The position numbers and the translations under genes are program-made. A DNA stretch of 64,000 nucleotides from Streptantibioticus_A sp037034305 (GTDB taxonomy: Bacteria; Actinomycetota; Actinomycetes; Streptomycetales; Streptomycetaceae), in the NCBI GenBank assembly GCA_037034305.1, contig JBAGJY010000011.1:62001-126000 (forward strand). Reading direction: 5' to 3'. Numbering within the stretch: position 1 is the first letter of the stretch; the number at the start of each line of letters is the position of its first letter. The notes beneath the pieces were generated by a model. The model was not told the origin of the DNA. It saw only the letters and a program-made list of their open reading frames with translations, and did no database searches. Below are positions 33,314 to 42,489 of the stretch, one piece after another.

Positions 33314-34210
33314 GTGAGCTCCAGCCCCCGCACCAGCCCCGCCGCCGACGAGCCAGGGCCGCTGCTCGGTCCCGCCGACATCCGCGAACTGGCCGCCGCG
33401 CTCGGCGTACGCCCCACCAAGCAGCGCGGCCAGAACTTCGTCATCGACGCCAACACGGTGCGCCGCATCGTGCGCACCGCCGACGTACGGCCCGACGACG
33501 TGGTGGTCGAGGTCGGCCCGGGGCTCGGCTCGCTGACCCTGGCGCTGCTGGAGGCCGCCGACCGGGTCACCGCGGTCGAGATCGACGACGTGCTGGCCGC
33601 CGCGCTGCCCGGCACCATCGCCGCCCGGCTGCCGCACCGCGCCGACCGCTTCGCGCTGGTGCACCGCGACGCGATGCGCGTCAGCGAACTGCCCGGGCCG
33701 GCGCCGACCGCGCTGGTCGCCAACCTCCCGTACAACGTGGCCGTCCCGGTGCTGCTGCACATGCTGGAGACCTTCCCCAGCATCGAACGCACCCTGGTGA
33801 TGGTGCAGTCCGAGGTCGCCGACCGGCTCGCCGCCGCCCCCGGCTCCAAGGTGTACGGGGTGCCGTCGGTCAAGGCCGCCTGGTACGCCGAGGTCAGGCG
33901 CGCCGGTGCCATCGGCCGCAACGTCTTCTGGCCCGCGCCCAACGTCGACTCCGGCCTGGTCTCCCTGGTGCGGCGGGACCAGCCGCCGAAGACCACGGCG
34001 ACCCGTGAGCAGGTCTTCGCGGTGATCGACGCGGCCTTCGCGCAGCGCCGCAAGACGCTGCGCGCGGCCCTCGCCGGATGGGCCGGATCGGCCGCCGCGG
34101 CCGAGGCGGCACTGACCGCCGCCGGAGTCTCGCCGCAGGCCCGCGGCGAGTCGCTGACCATCGAGCAGTTCGCGAGCATCGCCGAGCACAAGGGGGCAGC
34201 AGCCCAGTGA
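33314..34210 (+). CDS. rsmA: 16S rRNA dimethyladenosine transferase
   Basis: This 298-residue KsgA/RsmA enzyme dimethylates A1518 and A1519 in helix 45 of 16S rRNA, a late 30S check. The motifs are KQRGQNFVID, the SAM-binding VVEVGPGLGSLT near residue 60, and the catalytic NLPYNVAVP near 136. The GTG start is 29 bases after the rpf stop. The TGA overlaps the GTG of ispE, so the two are coupled. Confidence 0.96.
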   Translation: MSSSPRTSPAADEPGPLLGPADIRELAAALGVRPTKQRGQNFVIDANTVRRIVRTADVRPDDVVVEVGPGLGSLTLALLEAADRVTAVEIDDVLAAALPGTIAARLPHRADRFALVHRDAMRVSELPGPAPTALVANLPYNVAVPVLLHMLETFPSIERTLVMVQSEVADRLAAAPGSKVYGVPSVKAAWYAEVRRAGAIGRNVFWPAPNVDSGLVSLVRRDQPPKTTATREQVFAVIDAAFAQRRKTLRAALAGWAGSAAAAEAALTAAGVSPQARGESLTIEQFASIAEHKGAAAQ

Positions 34211-35130
34211 CCGCACCCGTCGTCGTCCGCGCGCCCGCCAAGGTCAACGTCCAGCTGGCCGTGGGGGGCTTGCGCCCGGACGGCTTCCACGACCTGGCCA
34301 ACGTGTTCCTCGCCGTCGACCTGTACGACGAGGTGACGGCCACCCCCGCGGACCGGCTGCGGATCACCGCCTGCGGCCCGGACACCGACCAGGTGCCGCT
34401 GGACGAGAGCAACCTGGCGGCCCGCGCCGCGCTCACCCTCGCCCGGCGCTACGGCATCGCGGCAAACGTGCATCTGCACATCGCCAAGGACATCCCGGTG
34501 GCGGGCGGCATGGCGGGCGGCAGCGCGGACGCCGCGGCGGCCCTGCTGGCCTGCGACACGCTGTGGGGCACCGGCGCCGGTCGGGCCGAACTCCTCGACA
34601 TCTGCGCGGAGTTGGGCAGCGACGTGCCGTTCAGCCTGGTCGGCGGCGCCGCGCTGGGCCGCGGCCGCGGCGAACTGCTCGAACCCCTGGAGACCGGCGG
34701 CACGTTCCACTGGGTCTTCGCGGTCGCCGACGGCGGGCTGTCCACCCCGGCCGTCTACCGCGAGTGCGACCGGCTGCGAGAGGCCTCCGGCCAGGGGTTC
34801 ACCGCCGCCGAGCTGCCCGACCCCGAGCCGTCGGCCGCCCTGCTTCAGGCGCTGCGCACCGGCGACGCCACGGCCCTCGCCGGTGCGCTGTCCAACGACC
34901 TCCAACCCGCCGCGCTGTCGCTGCGCCCGGCCCTGGCCGACACCCTGCGCACCGGCACGAAGGCGGGCGCCCTGGCCGCACTGGTCTCCGGCTCCGGCCC
35001 CACGTGCGCGTTCCTGGCCGAGGACGCGGAGGCGGCCACGGCGGTGGCCGAAACCCTCACCGCCTCCGCCACCTGCCGCACCGCCCGGGTGACCTCGTCC
35101 CCGGCCCCGGGCGCAACGGTGGTGGGCTAG
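34207..35130 (+). CDS. ispE: 4-diphosphocytidyl-2-C-methyl-D-erythritol kinase
   Basis: This 307-residue GHMP kinase of the MEP isoprenoid pathway phosphorylates CDP-methylerythritol at the 2-hydroxyl. APAKVNVQLAVGGLRPDGFHD at the N-terminus, the ATP loop PVAGGMAGGSADAAAALL (about 96-113) and SGSGPTCAF near the C-terminus are all canonical. It starts within a GTGA overlap with rsmA. The pathway supplies undecaprenyl phosphate for cell wall and polyprenyl-phosphate-mannose for Pmt. Confidence 0.96.
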   Translation: MTAPVVVRAPAKVNVQLAVGGLRPDGFHDLANVFLAVDLYDEVTATPADRLRITACGPDTDQVPLDESNLAARAALTLARRYGIAANVHLHIAKDIPVAGGMAGGSADAAAALLACDTLWGTGAGRAELLDICAELGSDVPFSLVGGAALGRGRGELLEPLETGGTFHWVFAVADGGLSTPAVYRECDRLREASGQGFTAAELPDPEPSAALLQALRTGDATALAGALSNDLQPAALSLRPALADTLRTGTKAGALAALVSGSGPTCAFLAEDAEAATAVAETLTASATCRTARVTSSPAPGATVVG

Positions 35131-35314
35131 GGGGCCTGGCGGGCTCGCCCGCAGAAGAACCCGCCGCGACGGCGAGCGACCCCCACGGCGCGGCCCGGCG
35201 GCGCCGAACCAACCGCAACCCCCGGAAGCAGAACCCCCCAAAGGGCGCGGGGCGGCCCCGCCCAAGCGCCTCGGTACGCTTGAAAGCCCACGCAGTCGCC
35301 CCGCCTGGAGAGAA

Positions 35315-37117
35315 ATGGCCGTCAACCTCGTCAACGTCGAGTCCATCGGCAAGGTGTACGGAACCCGTACCCTGCTCGACGGCACCAGCCTCGGCGTCTC
35401 GGAGGGCGACCGCATCGGTGTGGTCGGCCGCAACGGTGACGGCAAGACCACCCTCATCCGCATCCTGGCCAAGCTGGAGGAGCCGGACCGCGGCCGGGTC
35501 ACCCACGTCAGCGATCTTCGGCTCGGCGTCCTCACCCAGCACGACTCGCTCGACCCGGCGGCCACCATCCGGCACGAGGTGATCGGCGACCTCGCCGACC
35601 ACGAGTGGGCGGGCAACGCCAAGATCCGCGACGTGCTGACCGGCCTGTTCGGCGGCCTGGACCTGCCCGGCTTCCCCCAGGGCCTGGACACCGTCATCGG
35701 CCCGCTGTCCGGTGGCGAGCGCCGCCGCATCGCGCTGGCCAAACTCCTCATCGCCGAGCAGGACCTGCTGGTACTGGACGAGCCCACCAACCACCTCGAC
35801 GTCGAGGGCATCGCCTGGCTCGCCGAACACCTCCGGGCGCGCCGCTCCGCGCTGGTGTGCGTCACCCACGACCGCTGGTTCCTCGACCAGGTCTGCACCC
35901 GCATGTGGGACGTGCAGCGCGCCGAGGTCTACGAGTACGAGGGCGGCTACTCCGACTACGTCTTCGCCCGCGCCGAACGCGAACGCCGCGCCGCCACCGA
36001 GGAGGCCAAGCGGCAGAACCTGGCCCGCAAGGAGCTGGCCTGGCTGCGCCGCGGCGCCCCGGCGCGTACCAGCAAGCCGCGCTTCCGAATCGAGGCGGCC
36101 AACGAGCTGATCGCCGACGTGCCGCCGCCGCGGGACTCGGCGGAGCTGATGAGGTTCGCGAACTCCCGGCTCGGGAAGACCGTCTTCGACCTCGCGGACG
36201 TGTCCGTCAGCGCCGGTGACAAGGTGCTGCTCAAGCACCTGACCTGGCAGCTCGGCCCCGGCGACCGGATCGGCCTGGTCGGCGTCAACGGCGCGGGCAA
36301 GACCTCGCTGCTGCGGACGCTGGCCGACGCCGCTTACACGGGCGGCGACAAGCAGCCCGCGGGCGGCAAGGTGGTGGTCGGCAAGACCGTCCGGCTCGCC
36401 TACCTCTCGCAGGAGGTCGCCGAACTCGACCCGGCCTGGCGGGTTTTGGAGGCCGTGGAGCGGGTGCGGCAGCGCGTCGACCTGGGCAAGGGCCGCGAGA
36501 TGACCGCCTCTCAGCTGTGCGAGCGCTTCGGCTTCACCAAGGAGAAGCAGTGGACGCCGGTCGGCGACCTGTCCGGCGGTGAGCGGCGCCGACTCCAGCT
36601 GCTGCGGCTGCTGATGGACGAGCCGAACGTGCTGTTCCTGGACGAGCCGACCAACGACCTGGACATCGAGACGCTCACCCAGCTTGAGGACCTCCTCGAC
36701 GGCTGGCCGGGCTCGCTGGTCGTCATCAGCCACGACCGCTACTTCATAGAGCGCACCACCGACCGGGTGTTCGCGCTGCTCGGCGACGCGACACTGCGGA
36801 TGCTGCCGCGCGGCATCGACGAGTACCTGGAGCGGCGGCGCGCCGCGATCGAGGCGGCCTCGGCCCCGGCCGCCTCCGCGGCCCCCGCCAAGCCCCGCTC
36901 GTCCGGGGCCGACGCGCGCGCGGCGAAGAAGGAGCTGCAGAAGATCGAGTGCCAACTCGACAGGATCGGCGAGAAGGAGAGCAAGCTGCACGCCGAGATC
37001 GCCGAGAACCCGACGGACTTCGAGTACGTCGCCAAGCTGGACGCCGAACTGCGTGGACTGCGCGATGAGCGCGACGAGTTGGAGATGCGCTGGCTGGAGC
37101 TGGCGGACGAGGCGTAA
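35315..37117 (+). CDS. ABC-F family ATPase (Uup/EttA-like)
   Basis: This 600-residue protein has twin nucleotide-binding domains and no membrane part, so it acts on ribosomes. The first domain shows Walker A GRNGDGKTT near residue 40, LSGGERRR near 132 and Walker B LLVLDEPTNHLD. The second has Walker A GVNGAGKTS near 323, LSGGERRR and VLFLDEPTNDLD. A linker with basic helices (about 215-265) is the P-site tRNA interaction motif. A C-terminal coiled coil (about 530-600) is typical of Uup. It is more likely a housekeeping ribosome factor than an antibiotic-resistance ABC-F. It is 184 bases after ispE, so it may have its own promoter. Confidence 0.92.
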   Translation: MAVNLVNVESIGKVYGTRTLLDGTSLGVSEGDRIGVVGRNGDGKTTLIRILAKLEEPDRGRVTHVSDLRLGVLTQHDSLDPAATIRHEVIGDLADHEWAGNAKIRDVLTGLFGGLDLPGFPQGLDTVIGPLSGGERRRIALAKLLIAEQDLLVLDEPTNHLDVEGIAWLAEHLRARRSALVCVTHDRWFLDQVCTRMWDVQRAEVYEYEGGYSDYVFARAERERRAATEEAKRQNLARKELAWLRRGAPARTSKPRFRIEAANELIADVPPPRDSAELMRFANSRLGKTVFDLADVSVSAGDKVLLKHLTWQLGPGDRIGLVGVNGAGKTSLLRTLADAAYTGGDKQPAGGKVVVGKTVRLAYLSQEVAELDPAWRVLEAVERVRQRVDLGKGREMTASQLCERFGFTKEKQWTPVGDLSGGERRRLQLLRLLMDEPNVLFLDEPTNDLDIETLTQLEDLLDGWPGSLVVISHDRYFIERTTDRVFALLGDATLRMLPRGIDEYLERRRAAIEAASAPAASAAPAKPRSSGADARAAKKELQKIECQLDRIGEKESKLHAEIAENPTDFEYVAKLDAELRGLRDERDELEMRWLELADEA

Positions 37118-37174
37118 AGGGCCCGTGGCGGCGGGTGACGCGGGCATAACGGCGCTGTCACGTCAACGGACCGG

Positions 37175-37197
37175 CCCGGCGCCCGTCCGGCGCCGGG
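37175..37197. terminator. Hairpin after the ABC-F gene
   Basis: CCCGGCGCC (37175-37183) pairs perfectly with GGCGCCGGG (37189-37197) around CGTCC, followed by TGATAAAAAAGG. It lies 58 bases after the ABC-F stop. Confidence 0.6.
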
Positions 37198-37285
37198 TGA
37201 TAAAAAAGGTGCCCGCTTGGTCCCAAGCGTCACGCACGAGGCCCGCCAATGGGCCCTACTGAACGATCACGGGGGAAAACCGCTC

Positions 37286-39115
37286 ATGTCCCAGCCGCCT
37301 GACGGCACCGCAGGTCCCGGCGCGCCGGAGCCCGCGGATCGCGCACCGCACGAGATGCCAACCCAACTGGCGGGGGCGGCCGTTCCGCCTCCTCCACCGC
37401 CGGGCCAGCCCCCGCAGGCCCCGCCGCCTCCGCCGCAGCCGGTCTCCCCGCCCCCGGCCGCGGGCCAGGTCCCGCCGCCCCCGCCCGCGGCCACCGGGCA
37501 GCCCCCGCAGGCTCCGGGCCAGCCGCCCGTCCCGGGCCAGCCGCAGTACGGCTATCCCGCCGCCGGTTACGGCTACCCGCAGCAGTCCCCGGCGCCGGGC
37601 GGCGCCAACCCGTACCAGCAGCAACCGCCGTACGGTTACCCGCAGTCCCCGTACGCGCAGCAGCCCGCGACGCAGCCGATGCAGCAGCACGGCTGGGGCG
37701 GCAACCCGTACGGCCAGCCGCAGCAGCCGCCCTTCCCGGCGCAGCCGGGCGGCGCGGGAGGCGCGGGGTTGTCCGGCGGCAAGCTGGGCGCGCTGATCGC
37801 GGGCATCGTCGCGGCGGTGCTGGTGGTCGGCGGCGGCGCCTACCTGCTGACGTCGGGCGGCGGCAAGCCCAAGCCGGTGGCCAAGGGCGGCGGTTCGGGG
37901 GACGGCGGGGACAACGCCCCGCACAACTCCACCGGCAAGGTCGCCTGGACGGTGCCCGCGCCGAGCGTGTCCAAGCAGCAGAACATCGCCCCCACCCCGG
38001 GCATGTGGTTCAGCGGCGGCGACGTCATCAAGCAGACGCCGACCGGTGTCACCGCGTACGACCTCAACTCCGGCCAGCAGCAGTGGACGGTGCCCTCTCC
38101 GGGGGGCGCCACCTGCGACGCCGCGGGCGACATCGTCAACAACAAGATCGCGGTGCAGTACGGGGCGCACTGCGAGAACCTGATGGTCGTCGACGCCTCG
38201 TCCGGCAAGCTGGCGTGGAACAAGCCGCTGGGCTTCCCCGACGGCACCCTGACCGACTACACCGACATGGCGATGAGCGGCGACGTGGTCGCGGCGACGG
38301 CCGACCAGCGCACGGTCTCGTTCCAGGTGAGCACCGGAAAGCCGCTGTGGCACTCGAACGACGGCTCCGACGCCCATGACAAGGGCTTCGCCGGTGGCTC
38401 GCAGATGGTCGAGGTCTACTACACCGGCGACAACCAGGAGCAGAACAACCACGTCTCGCTGATCGACCCGGTGTCGGGCAAGCCGAAGTGGACCTGGGAC
38501 GCCCCGGCCGGTACCGAGGTGGTCAGCGTCATCTCGGTCAACCCGGTGGTGGTCGGCATCGGCGCGGGCAACACGCTGATCACCGACGTCTGGGACGTCG
38601 ACGGCGGTCGGCTGGGCGGCAAGGTCTCACTGGGCGGGAGCGGTTCGGACAGCAAGTACGCGATCCACTGCGCGGCCGACAAGATGACGCCCTGCAACAA
38701 CGTGGCGGTCGCCGGGAACACGCTCTACCTGGCGACCAGTGAGCACTCCGGCAGCAGCGCGGGCAGCGCCGACAACGAGATCGCCGCGTTCGACCTGTCC
38801 AGTGGCAGCAGCAAGTGGCTGTCCAAGAGCGCTGACGCGCCGATGCAGTTGGTGAGCGCGAGCGGCGGCTCGGCCATCGCGTACCAGATGTCCACCTTCG
38901 AGAAGGCGGGCAAGGTCATCAAGCTGGACCCGTCCAGCGGCGCGCTGTCCACCTACACCACCTTCGACGACTCCACCGCGCAGCAGGAGGCCGACCTGGA
39001 CTCCGCGGGCCTGAGCGACAACGACTTCGGCTGGCACAACAACACGCTGGTGATCAGCCCGTCCCAGCTCTACAGCGGCAACACGGTCAAGTACCTGGTG
39101 GGCGCCCTGCACTGA
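37286..39115 (+). CDS. Membrane-anchored PQQ-like beta-propeller protein with proline-rich cytoplasmic tail
   Basis: This 609-residue protein has an N-terminal tail of about 165 residues very rich in Pro, Gln, Gly and Tyr (repeats such as PPPPAATGQPPQAPG and YGYPQ). One membrane helix follows (about 167-190, LIAGIVAAVLVVGGGAYLL), then an outer beta-propeller of PQQ/quinoprotein-like repeats (YDLNSGQQQWTVPSP, VDASSGKLAWNKPLG, IDPVSGKPKWTWDAP). No PQQ-binding residues stand out, so a scaffold or binding role is likelier than dehydrogenase. The ATG follows ACGGGGGAAAA. The gene stands alone, with hairpins on both sides. Confidence 0.85.
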   Translation: MSQPPDGTAGPGAPEPADRAPHEMPTQLAGAAVPPPPPPGQPPQAPPPPPQPVSPPPAAGQVPPPPPAATGQPPQAPGQPPVPGQPQYGYPAAGYGYPQQSPAPGGANPYQQQPPYGYPQSPYAQQPATQPMQQHGWGGNPYGQPQQPPFPAQPGGAGGAGLSGGKLGALIAGIVAAVLVVGGGAYLLTSGGGKPKPVAKGGGSGDGGDNAPHNSTGKVAWTVPAPSVSKQQNIAPTPGMWFSGGDVIKQTPTGVTAYDLNSGQQQWTVPSPGGATCDAAGDIVNNKIAVQYGAHCENLMVVDASSGKLAWNKPLGFPDGTLTDYTDMAMSGDVVAATADQRTVSFQVSTGKPLWHSNDGSDAHDKGFAGGSQMVEVYYTGDNQEQNNHVSLIDPVSGKPKWTWDAPAGTEVVSVISVNPVVVGIGAGNTLITDVWDVDGGRLGGKVSLGGSGSDSKYAIHCAADKMTPCNNVAVAGNTLYLATSEHSGSSAGSADNEIAAFDLSSGSSKWLSKSADAPMQLVSASGGSAIAYQMSTFEKAGKVIKLDPSSGALSTYTTFDDSTAQQEADLDSAGLSDNDFGWHNNTLVISPSQLYSGNTVKYLVGALH

Positions 39116-39138
39116 TCCTCGCCCACCCGACGGCCGCC

Positions 39139-39177
39139 CGGCCGCCCGCACCCCAAGTGCGCGCGTGCGGGCGGCCG
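39139..39177. terminator. Hairpin terminator after the PQQ-propeller gene
   Basis: CGGCCGCCCGCAC (39139-39151) pairs perfectly over 13 bp with GTGCGGGCGGCCG (39165-39177), and TTGGCGTT follows. It lies 23 bases after the stop. Confidence 0.75.
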
Positions 39178-39448
39178 TTGGCGTTCGGGTTGACGGCTAC
39201 CGACCGCAGCCTGTCGACATCCGACAAAAACAAACTTCCTGTCGCATGTTCCGAACCGATCCGGACGGTTTCGGCCATGAACCGGCCAGGAAGGGAGGGA
39301 TTTTCGGTATGCGGGGATGCTTCTGACGGGTATGGGGCGCGGTATCTCGAACAAGCGTGTAGCTTCCGGGGCTATACCGGGGCCGTCAGGGGGGTGTGGC
39401 GTGGGCGGGACGCCGGGAGGGGCGCGTGGGGAATGGGGGAGTGCCCAC

Positions 39449-40117
39449 ATGGGCGTACGGATCGTGGTGGTGGACGACCACCGGTTGCTCGCCGAGGCGT
39501 TGGCCTCCGCGCTGAAGCTGCGCGGGCACCGGGTGCTGGCCGCCGGTGCGCCGAGTTCGAGCGCGGCGGACCTGGCGATCGGGCGGGCGCCCGAGGTGTG
39601 CCTGATGGGTACCTCGACGCCCGCCGAGCCGGGGGTGTTCGACCCGGTGACGCGGATCAAGCGGGAGCGTCCGGCGGTCGCGGTGATCGTGCTGGGGCCG
39701 GTGCCCAACCCGCGCGGCATCGCCGCCGCGTTCGCCGCCGGAGCGTCCGGCTATGTGCGCCACGACGAGCGGATCGAGGGCGTGGAGCGGGCGATGGCCA
39801 AGGCCCGGGCCGGGGAGGTGGCGGTGGCACCGCAGTTGCTCCAGGGGGCGTTCGCCGAACTGCTGCATCCGGCGGCGGAACCCGACGACGAGGGCAGCAG
39901 GCTGCTGCAACTGCTCACCCCGCGCGAGGTCGAGGTCCTGATGCGGGTCGCGGAGGGCGAGGACACCCGCCTGATCGCCGCGGGCATGGGCATCGCCCCC
40001 AGCACGGCCCGCACCCACGTCCAACGCGTGCTGATGAAACTGGGCGTCGGCTCCCGTCTGGAGGCCGCGGCCCTGGCCGCCCGCACGGGCCTGCTGGACC
40101 GCGCCGGCGGCGGCTAG
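39449..40117 (+). CDS. Atypical LuxR-type response regulator lacking the phospho-acceptor Asp
   Basis: This 222-residue protein has a receiver domain (about 1-120) and a NarL/LuxR HTH (about 150-215, LTPREVEVLMRVAEGEDTRL, then STARTHVQRVLMKLGV). The acidic pair VVVDDH is present. At the phosphorylation site the sequence is VCLMGTSTP, with Gly54 where Asp is expected, and the switch Thr and conserved Lys (VLGP, GYVRHD) are also replaced. It should therefore work without phosphorylation, perhaps by ligand binding as in some Streptomyces atypical regulators. The ATG follows GGGGGAG. The 270 bases upstream hold an imperfect inverted repeat (CCGAACCG at 39251, CGGTTTCGG at 39266). No kinase is adjacent. 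Confidence 0.85.
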   Translation: MGVRIVVVDDHRLLAEALASALKLRGHRVLAAGAPSSSAADLAIGRAPEVCLMGTSTPAEPGVFDPVTRIKRERPAVAVIVLGPVPNPRGIAAAFAAGASGYVRHDERIEGVERAMAKARAGEVAVAPQLLQGAFAELLHPAAEPDDEGSRLLQLLTPREVEVLMRVAEGEDTRLIAAGMGIAPSTARTHVQRVLMKLGVGSRLEAAALAARTGLLDRAGGG

Positions 40118-40221
40118 GCCGTACGCCGACGACCCGACCGCCGCGCTGCTGAAATGGGGCGCGGGGAACCGCGCGACCGGCCAGGACGGCGCCGCGGGTG
40201 AACGACGGCGCACCGCCGCGC

Positions 40222-40500
40222 TCAGTCGCCGTCTTCCGCCCGCTGCGCGGGCGTCGGGCTGAGCCGGAGCCAGACCAGGAAGGCCGCGCCGAGCACCAGC
40301 ATCCCGGCCCCCGTCCACAGGTTGATGTTGATGCCCTGCGCCTTGCGCAGGTCCGCGTCCGAGGCGGTGATCCCGGCGATCGTCACGATCACCCCGTAGA
40401 CCACGAACAGGCCGCCGATGATGCCCCGGATGTCGAACAGCCGCGCGGCGGTCGCCGACCGGCGCTCCAGCTCCTCGACCTCGTGCTGGTAGTCACTCAT
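40222..40500 (-). CDS. Small two-helix membrane protein, partner of the sodium:solute symporter
   Basis: This 92-residue protein has two membrane helices (IIGGLFVVYGVIVTIAGI and LWTGAGMLVLGAAFLVWL). A short N-terminal charged helix (HEVEELERRSATAARL) precedes them. It follows the SSS symporter gene by 18 bases on the same strand, so it is co-transcribed. Small accessory proteins of this kind accompany several actinobacterial SSS transporters. No biochemical role is established. Confidence 0.75.
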   Translation of the reverse strand: MSDYQHEVEELERRSATAARLFDIRGIIGGLFVVYGVIVTIAGITASDADLRKAQGININLWTGAGMLVLGAAFLVWLRLSPTPAQRAEDGD

Positions 40501-40518
40501 GATGCTGCGCTCCTGGGC

Positions 40519-42207
40519 CTAGAACGAGAACGGGACGTACAGCGCCGCGGCGATGACCAGTGCGGCGGTGCCGAGCAGTGCGGGGCTGCGGTACCAGGCC
40601 TCGTCCCCGGCCGCGGGCGGCTCCTGCATGCCTGGCGAGCGGGTTCCGTACACCAGACCGGCCAGTTCCTCGACGGGCTTGGGCCTGGTGAACGCGCTGA
40701 CCGCCACCATCACCACCGCTCCGGCGACGAAGCCCACGATCGCCGAGACGAAGTTGGCGCCCTGGTCGCTGGGGATGGCGATGACGTGCTGCTTGTAGAT
40801 GTAGAAGTAGTTGACCATCGCCGCGACGGTGCCCGCCAGCAGCCCCCAGAACCCGGCCTGCGCGGTGGTCCGCTTCCAGAACATGCCGATGATGAAGACC
40901 ACGAACAGCGGCACGTTGAAGAACGAGAACAGCGTCTGCAGGTACGCCATGATGTTGCTGAAGCTGGACGCCAGGAAGGCGGTGCCGATGCTGGCCAGCA
41001 CTCCGAGCACGGTGATGGTCCGGCCGAACCGCAGGTAGTACGCGTCGGACTCGCCGCGCTTGACGTACCGCGACCAGATGTCGTTGGTGAACACGGTGTT
41101 GAACGAGGAGACGTTGGCCGCCATGCCCGCCATGAACGCGGCCAGCAGGCCGGTCACCGCGATGCCCAGCACACCGTTGGGCAGCAGGTCCTGCATCAGC
41201 AGCGGGATGGCGTCGTTGTAGGTCAGCGACGAGCCGGGGGTGCCGATCTTCGGCACGATGGCCGCCGCGATCAGCCCCGGTATCAGCACGCCGAAGACGA
41301 TCAGCACCTTGGGGAAGGCGGCGATCAGCGGGGTGCGCCTGGCGGCGGACAGGTTCTTGGCGGACAGCGCCCGCTGCACCTCGGCGAAGTTGGTGGTCCA
41401 GTACCCGAAGCTGAGCACGAAGCCCAGCCCCAGCACGATGGTCAGCCAGTTGGCGCCCAGCGGGTTGGCGTGGCCGATGCCGGTGCCGCCCCAGGCGGTC
41501 ATGAAGTCATGGCCGTGGGTGCGGTCCAAGGTGGTGGTCAGGCCGTGCCAGCCGCCGACCCGCCTGAGGCCGACGACGACCAGCGGGATCAGCGCGGCGA
41601 GGATCACGAAGAACTGCAGCACCTCGTTGTAGATCGCCGAGGACAGGCCGCCGACGGTGATGTAGACCAGCACGAACAGCCCGGCGACCAGGATCGCCAC
41701 CCACGTCGGCCAGCCCAGCAGCGCCTGCACCACGATCGCCATGGCGTACAGGTTGACGCCCGCGATCAGCACCGCGGACAGCGCGAAGAGCACCGAGCTG
41801 AGCAGATGCGCCTTGGGGTCGAAGCGGTGCAGCAGGAACTCCGGCACCGAGCGCACCTTGGAGCCGTAGTAGAAGGGCATCATCACCAGGCCGAGGAAGA
41901 CCATGGCGGGGATCGCGCCGATCCAGTACCAGTGCACGGTGTACACGCCGTACTGCGCGCCGTTGGCCGCCATGCCGAGGATCTCGGTGGCGCCGAGGTT
42001 GGCGGCGACGAACGCCAGGCCGGTGATCCAGGCGGGCAGGGAGCGCCCGGACAAGAAGAAGTCGAGGCTGGTCCGCACGCTGCGCTTGGCAGCGAAACCG
42101 ATGCCGAGGACCACGGCGAAGTAGATCACCAGGATCGCGTAGTCCAGTGCGTTGGTGGGGAGCCGAAGCCCATCGGCCAGGTATGGCAGGGGTGGTCTGG
42201 CTGGCAT
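40519..42207 (-). CDS. Sodium:solute symporter (SSS family), probably galactose/sugar
   Basis: This 562-residue transporter has about 13 or 14 membrane helices. SSS landmarks include ALDYAILVIYFAVVLGIGFA, FFLSGRSLPAWITGLAFVAA, WYWIGAIPAMVFLGL and YITVGGLSSAIYNEV, close to the SglT type. It is divergent from galTEK, which supports galactose or a related hexose as substrate, taken up with Na+. The start is the ATG of MPARPPLPYLADG; the longer frame runs into the shared promoter region. A small membrane protein gene follows. Confidence 0.9.
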   Translation of the reverse strand: MPARPPLPYLADGLRLPTNALDYAILVIYFAVVLGIGFAAKRSVRTSLDFFLSGRSLPAWITGLAFVAANLGATEILGMAANGAQYGVYTVHWYWIGAIPAMVFLGLVMMPFYYGSKVRSVPEFLLHRFDPKAHLLSSVLFALSAVLIAGVNLYAMAIVVQALLGWPTWVAILVAGLFVLVYITVGGLSSAIYNEVLQFFVILAALIPLVVVGLRRVGGWHGLTTTLDRTHGHDFMTAWGGTGIGHANPLGANWLTIVLGLGFVLSFGYWTTNFAEVQRALSAKNLSAARRTPLIAAFPKVLIVFGVLIPGLIAAAIVPKIGTPGSSLTYNDAIPLLMQDLLPNGVLGIAVTGLLAAFMAGMAANVSSFNTVFTNDIWSRYVKRGESDAYYLRFGRTITVLGVLASIGTAFLASSFSNIMAYLQTLFSFFNVPLFVVFIIGMFWKRTTAQAGFWGLLAGTVAAMVNYFYIYKQHVIAIPSDQGANFVSAIVGFVAGAVVMVAVSAFTRPKPVEELAGLVYGTRSPGMQEPPAAGDEAWYRSPALLGTAALVIAAALYVPFSF

Positions 42208-42260
42208 AGGTGGTCTCGCTTCTGGCGGCGGGTCGGTGGACGAAGTCGCCTGAACGTAAC

Positions 42261-42466
42261 GCCGGATGTTTGGAAAATGAACAGGCCTGGTGAAGTTCTT
42301 TGTTGGATCGTGATCGAACGCCTTCTGTTGAGGGCGGTTCACGGGCTTCGCTCATCGCCCACAGGCGCCCGGTGCCGCGAGCCGGATGTGTGGCAAACGT
42401 GGCAAGTCGGGCGTAGCTTGCGTTGACGCGCTCAGTGCTGTTGGGTCATGCTTCATTGTGTTGGAT
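42261..42466. promoter_or_regulatory. Divergent symporter/galT control region with direct repeats
   Basis: A 13-mer GCCGGATGTKTGG occurs at 42261-42273 and 42381-42393. TGTTGGRT occurs at 42301-42308, 42439-42446 and 42459-42466, the last two 20 bases apart, just ahead of the galT ribosome site (GGAGG at 42476). Streptomyces gal promoters are known to be galactose-inducible and glucose-repressed; these repeats are candidates for that control. Confidence 0.45.
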
Positions 42467-42489
42467 TTTGTTGATGGAGGAGTCTTCGG

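Noticed and set aside
35131..35314. Possible small gene between ispE and the ABC-F gene
   Set aside because: It is open only as an extension of other frames, with no start plus ribosome site. It is treated as promoter/leader of the ABC-F gene.
40198..42426. Long plus-strand open frame opposite the sodium:solute symporter
   Set aside because: It is His/Asp/Gly-rich low-complexity translation antisense to clear transporter helices.
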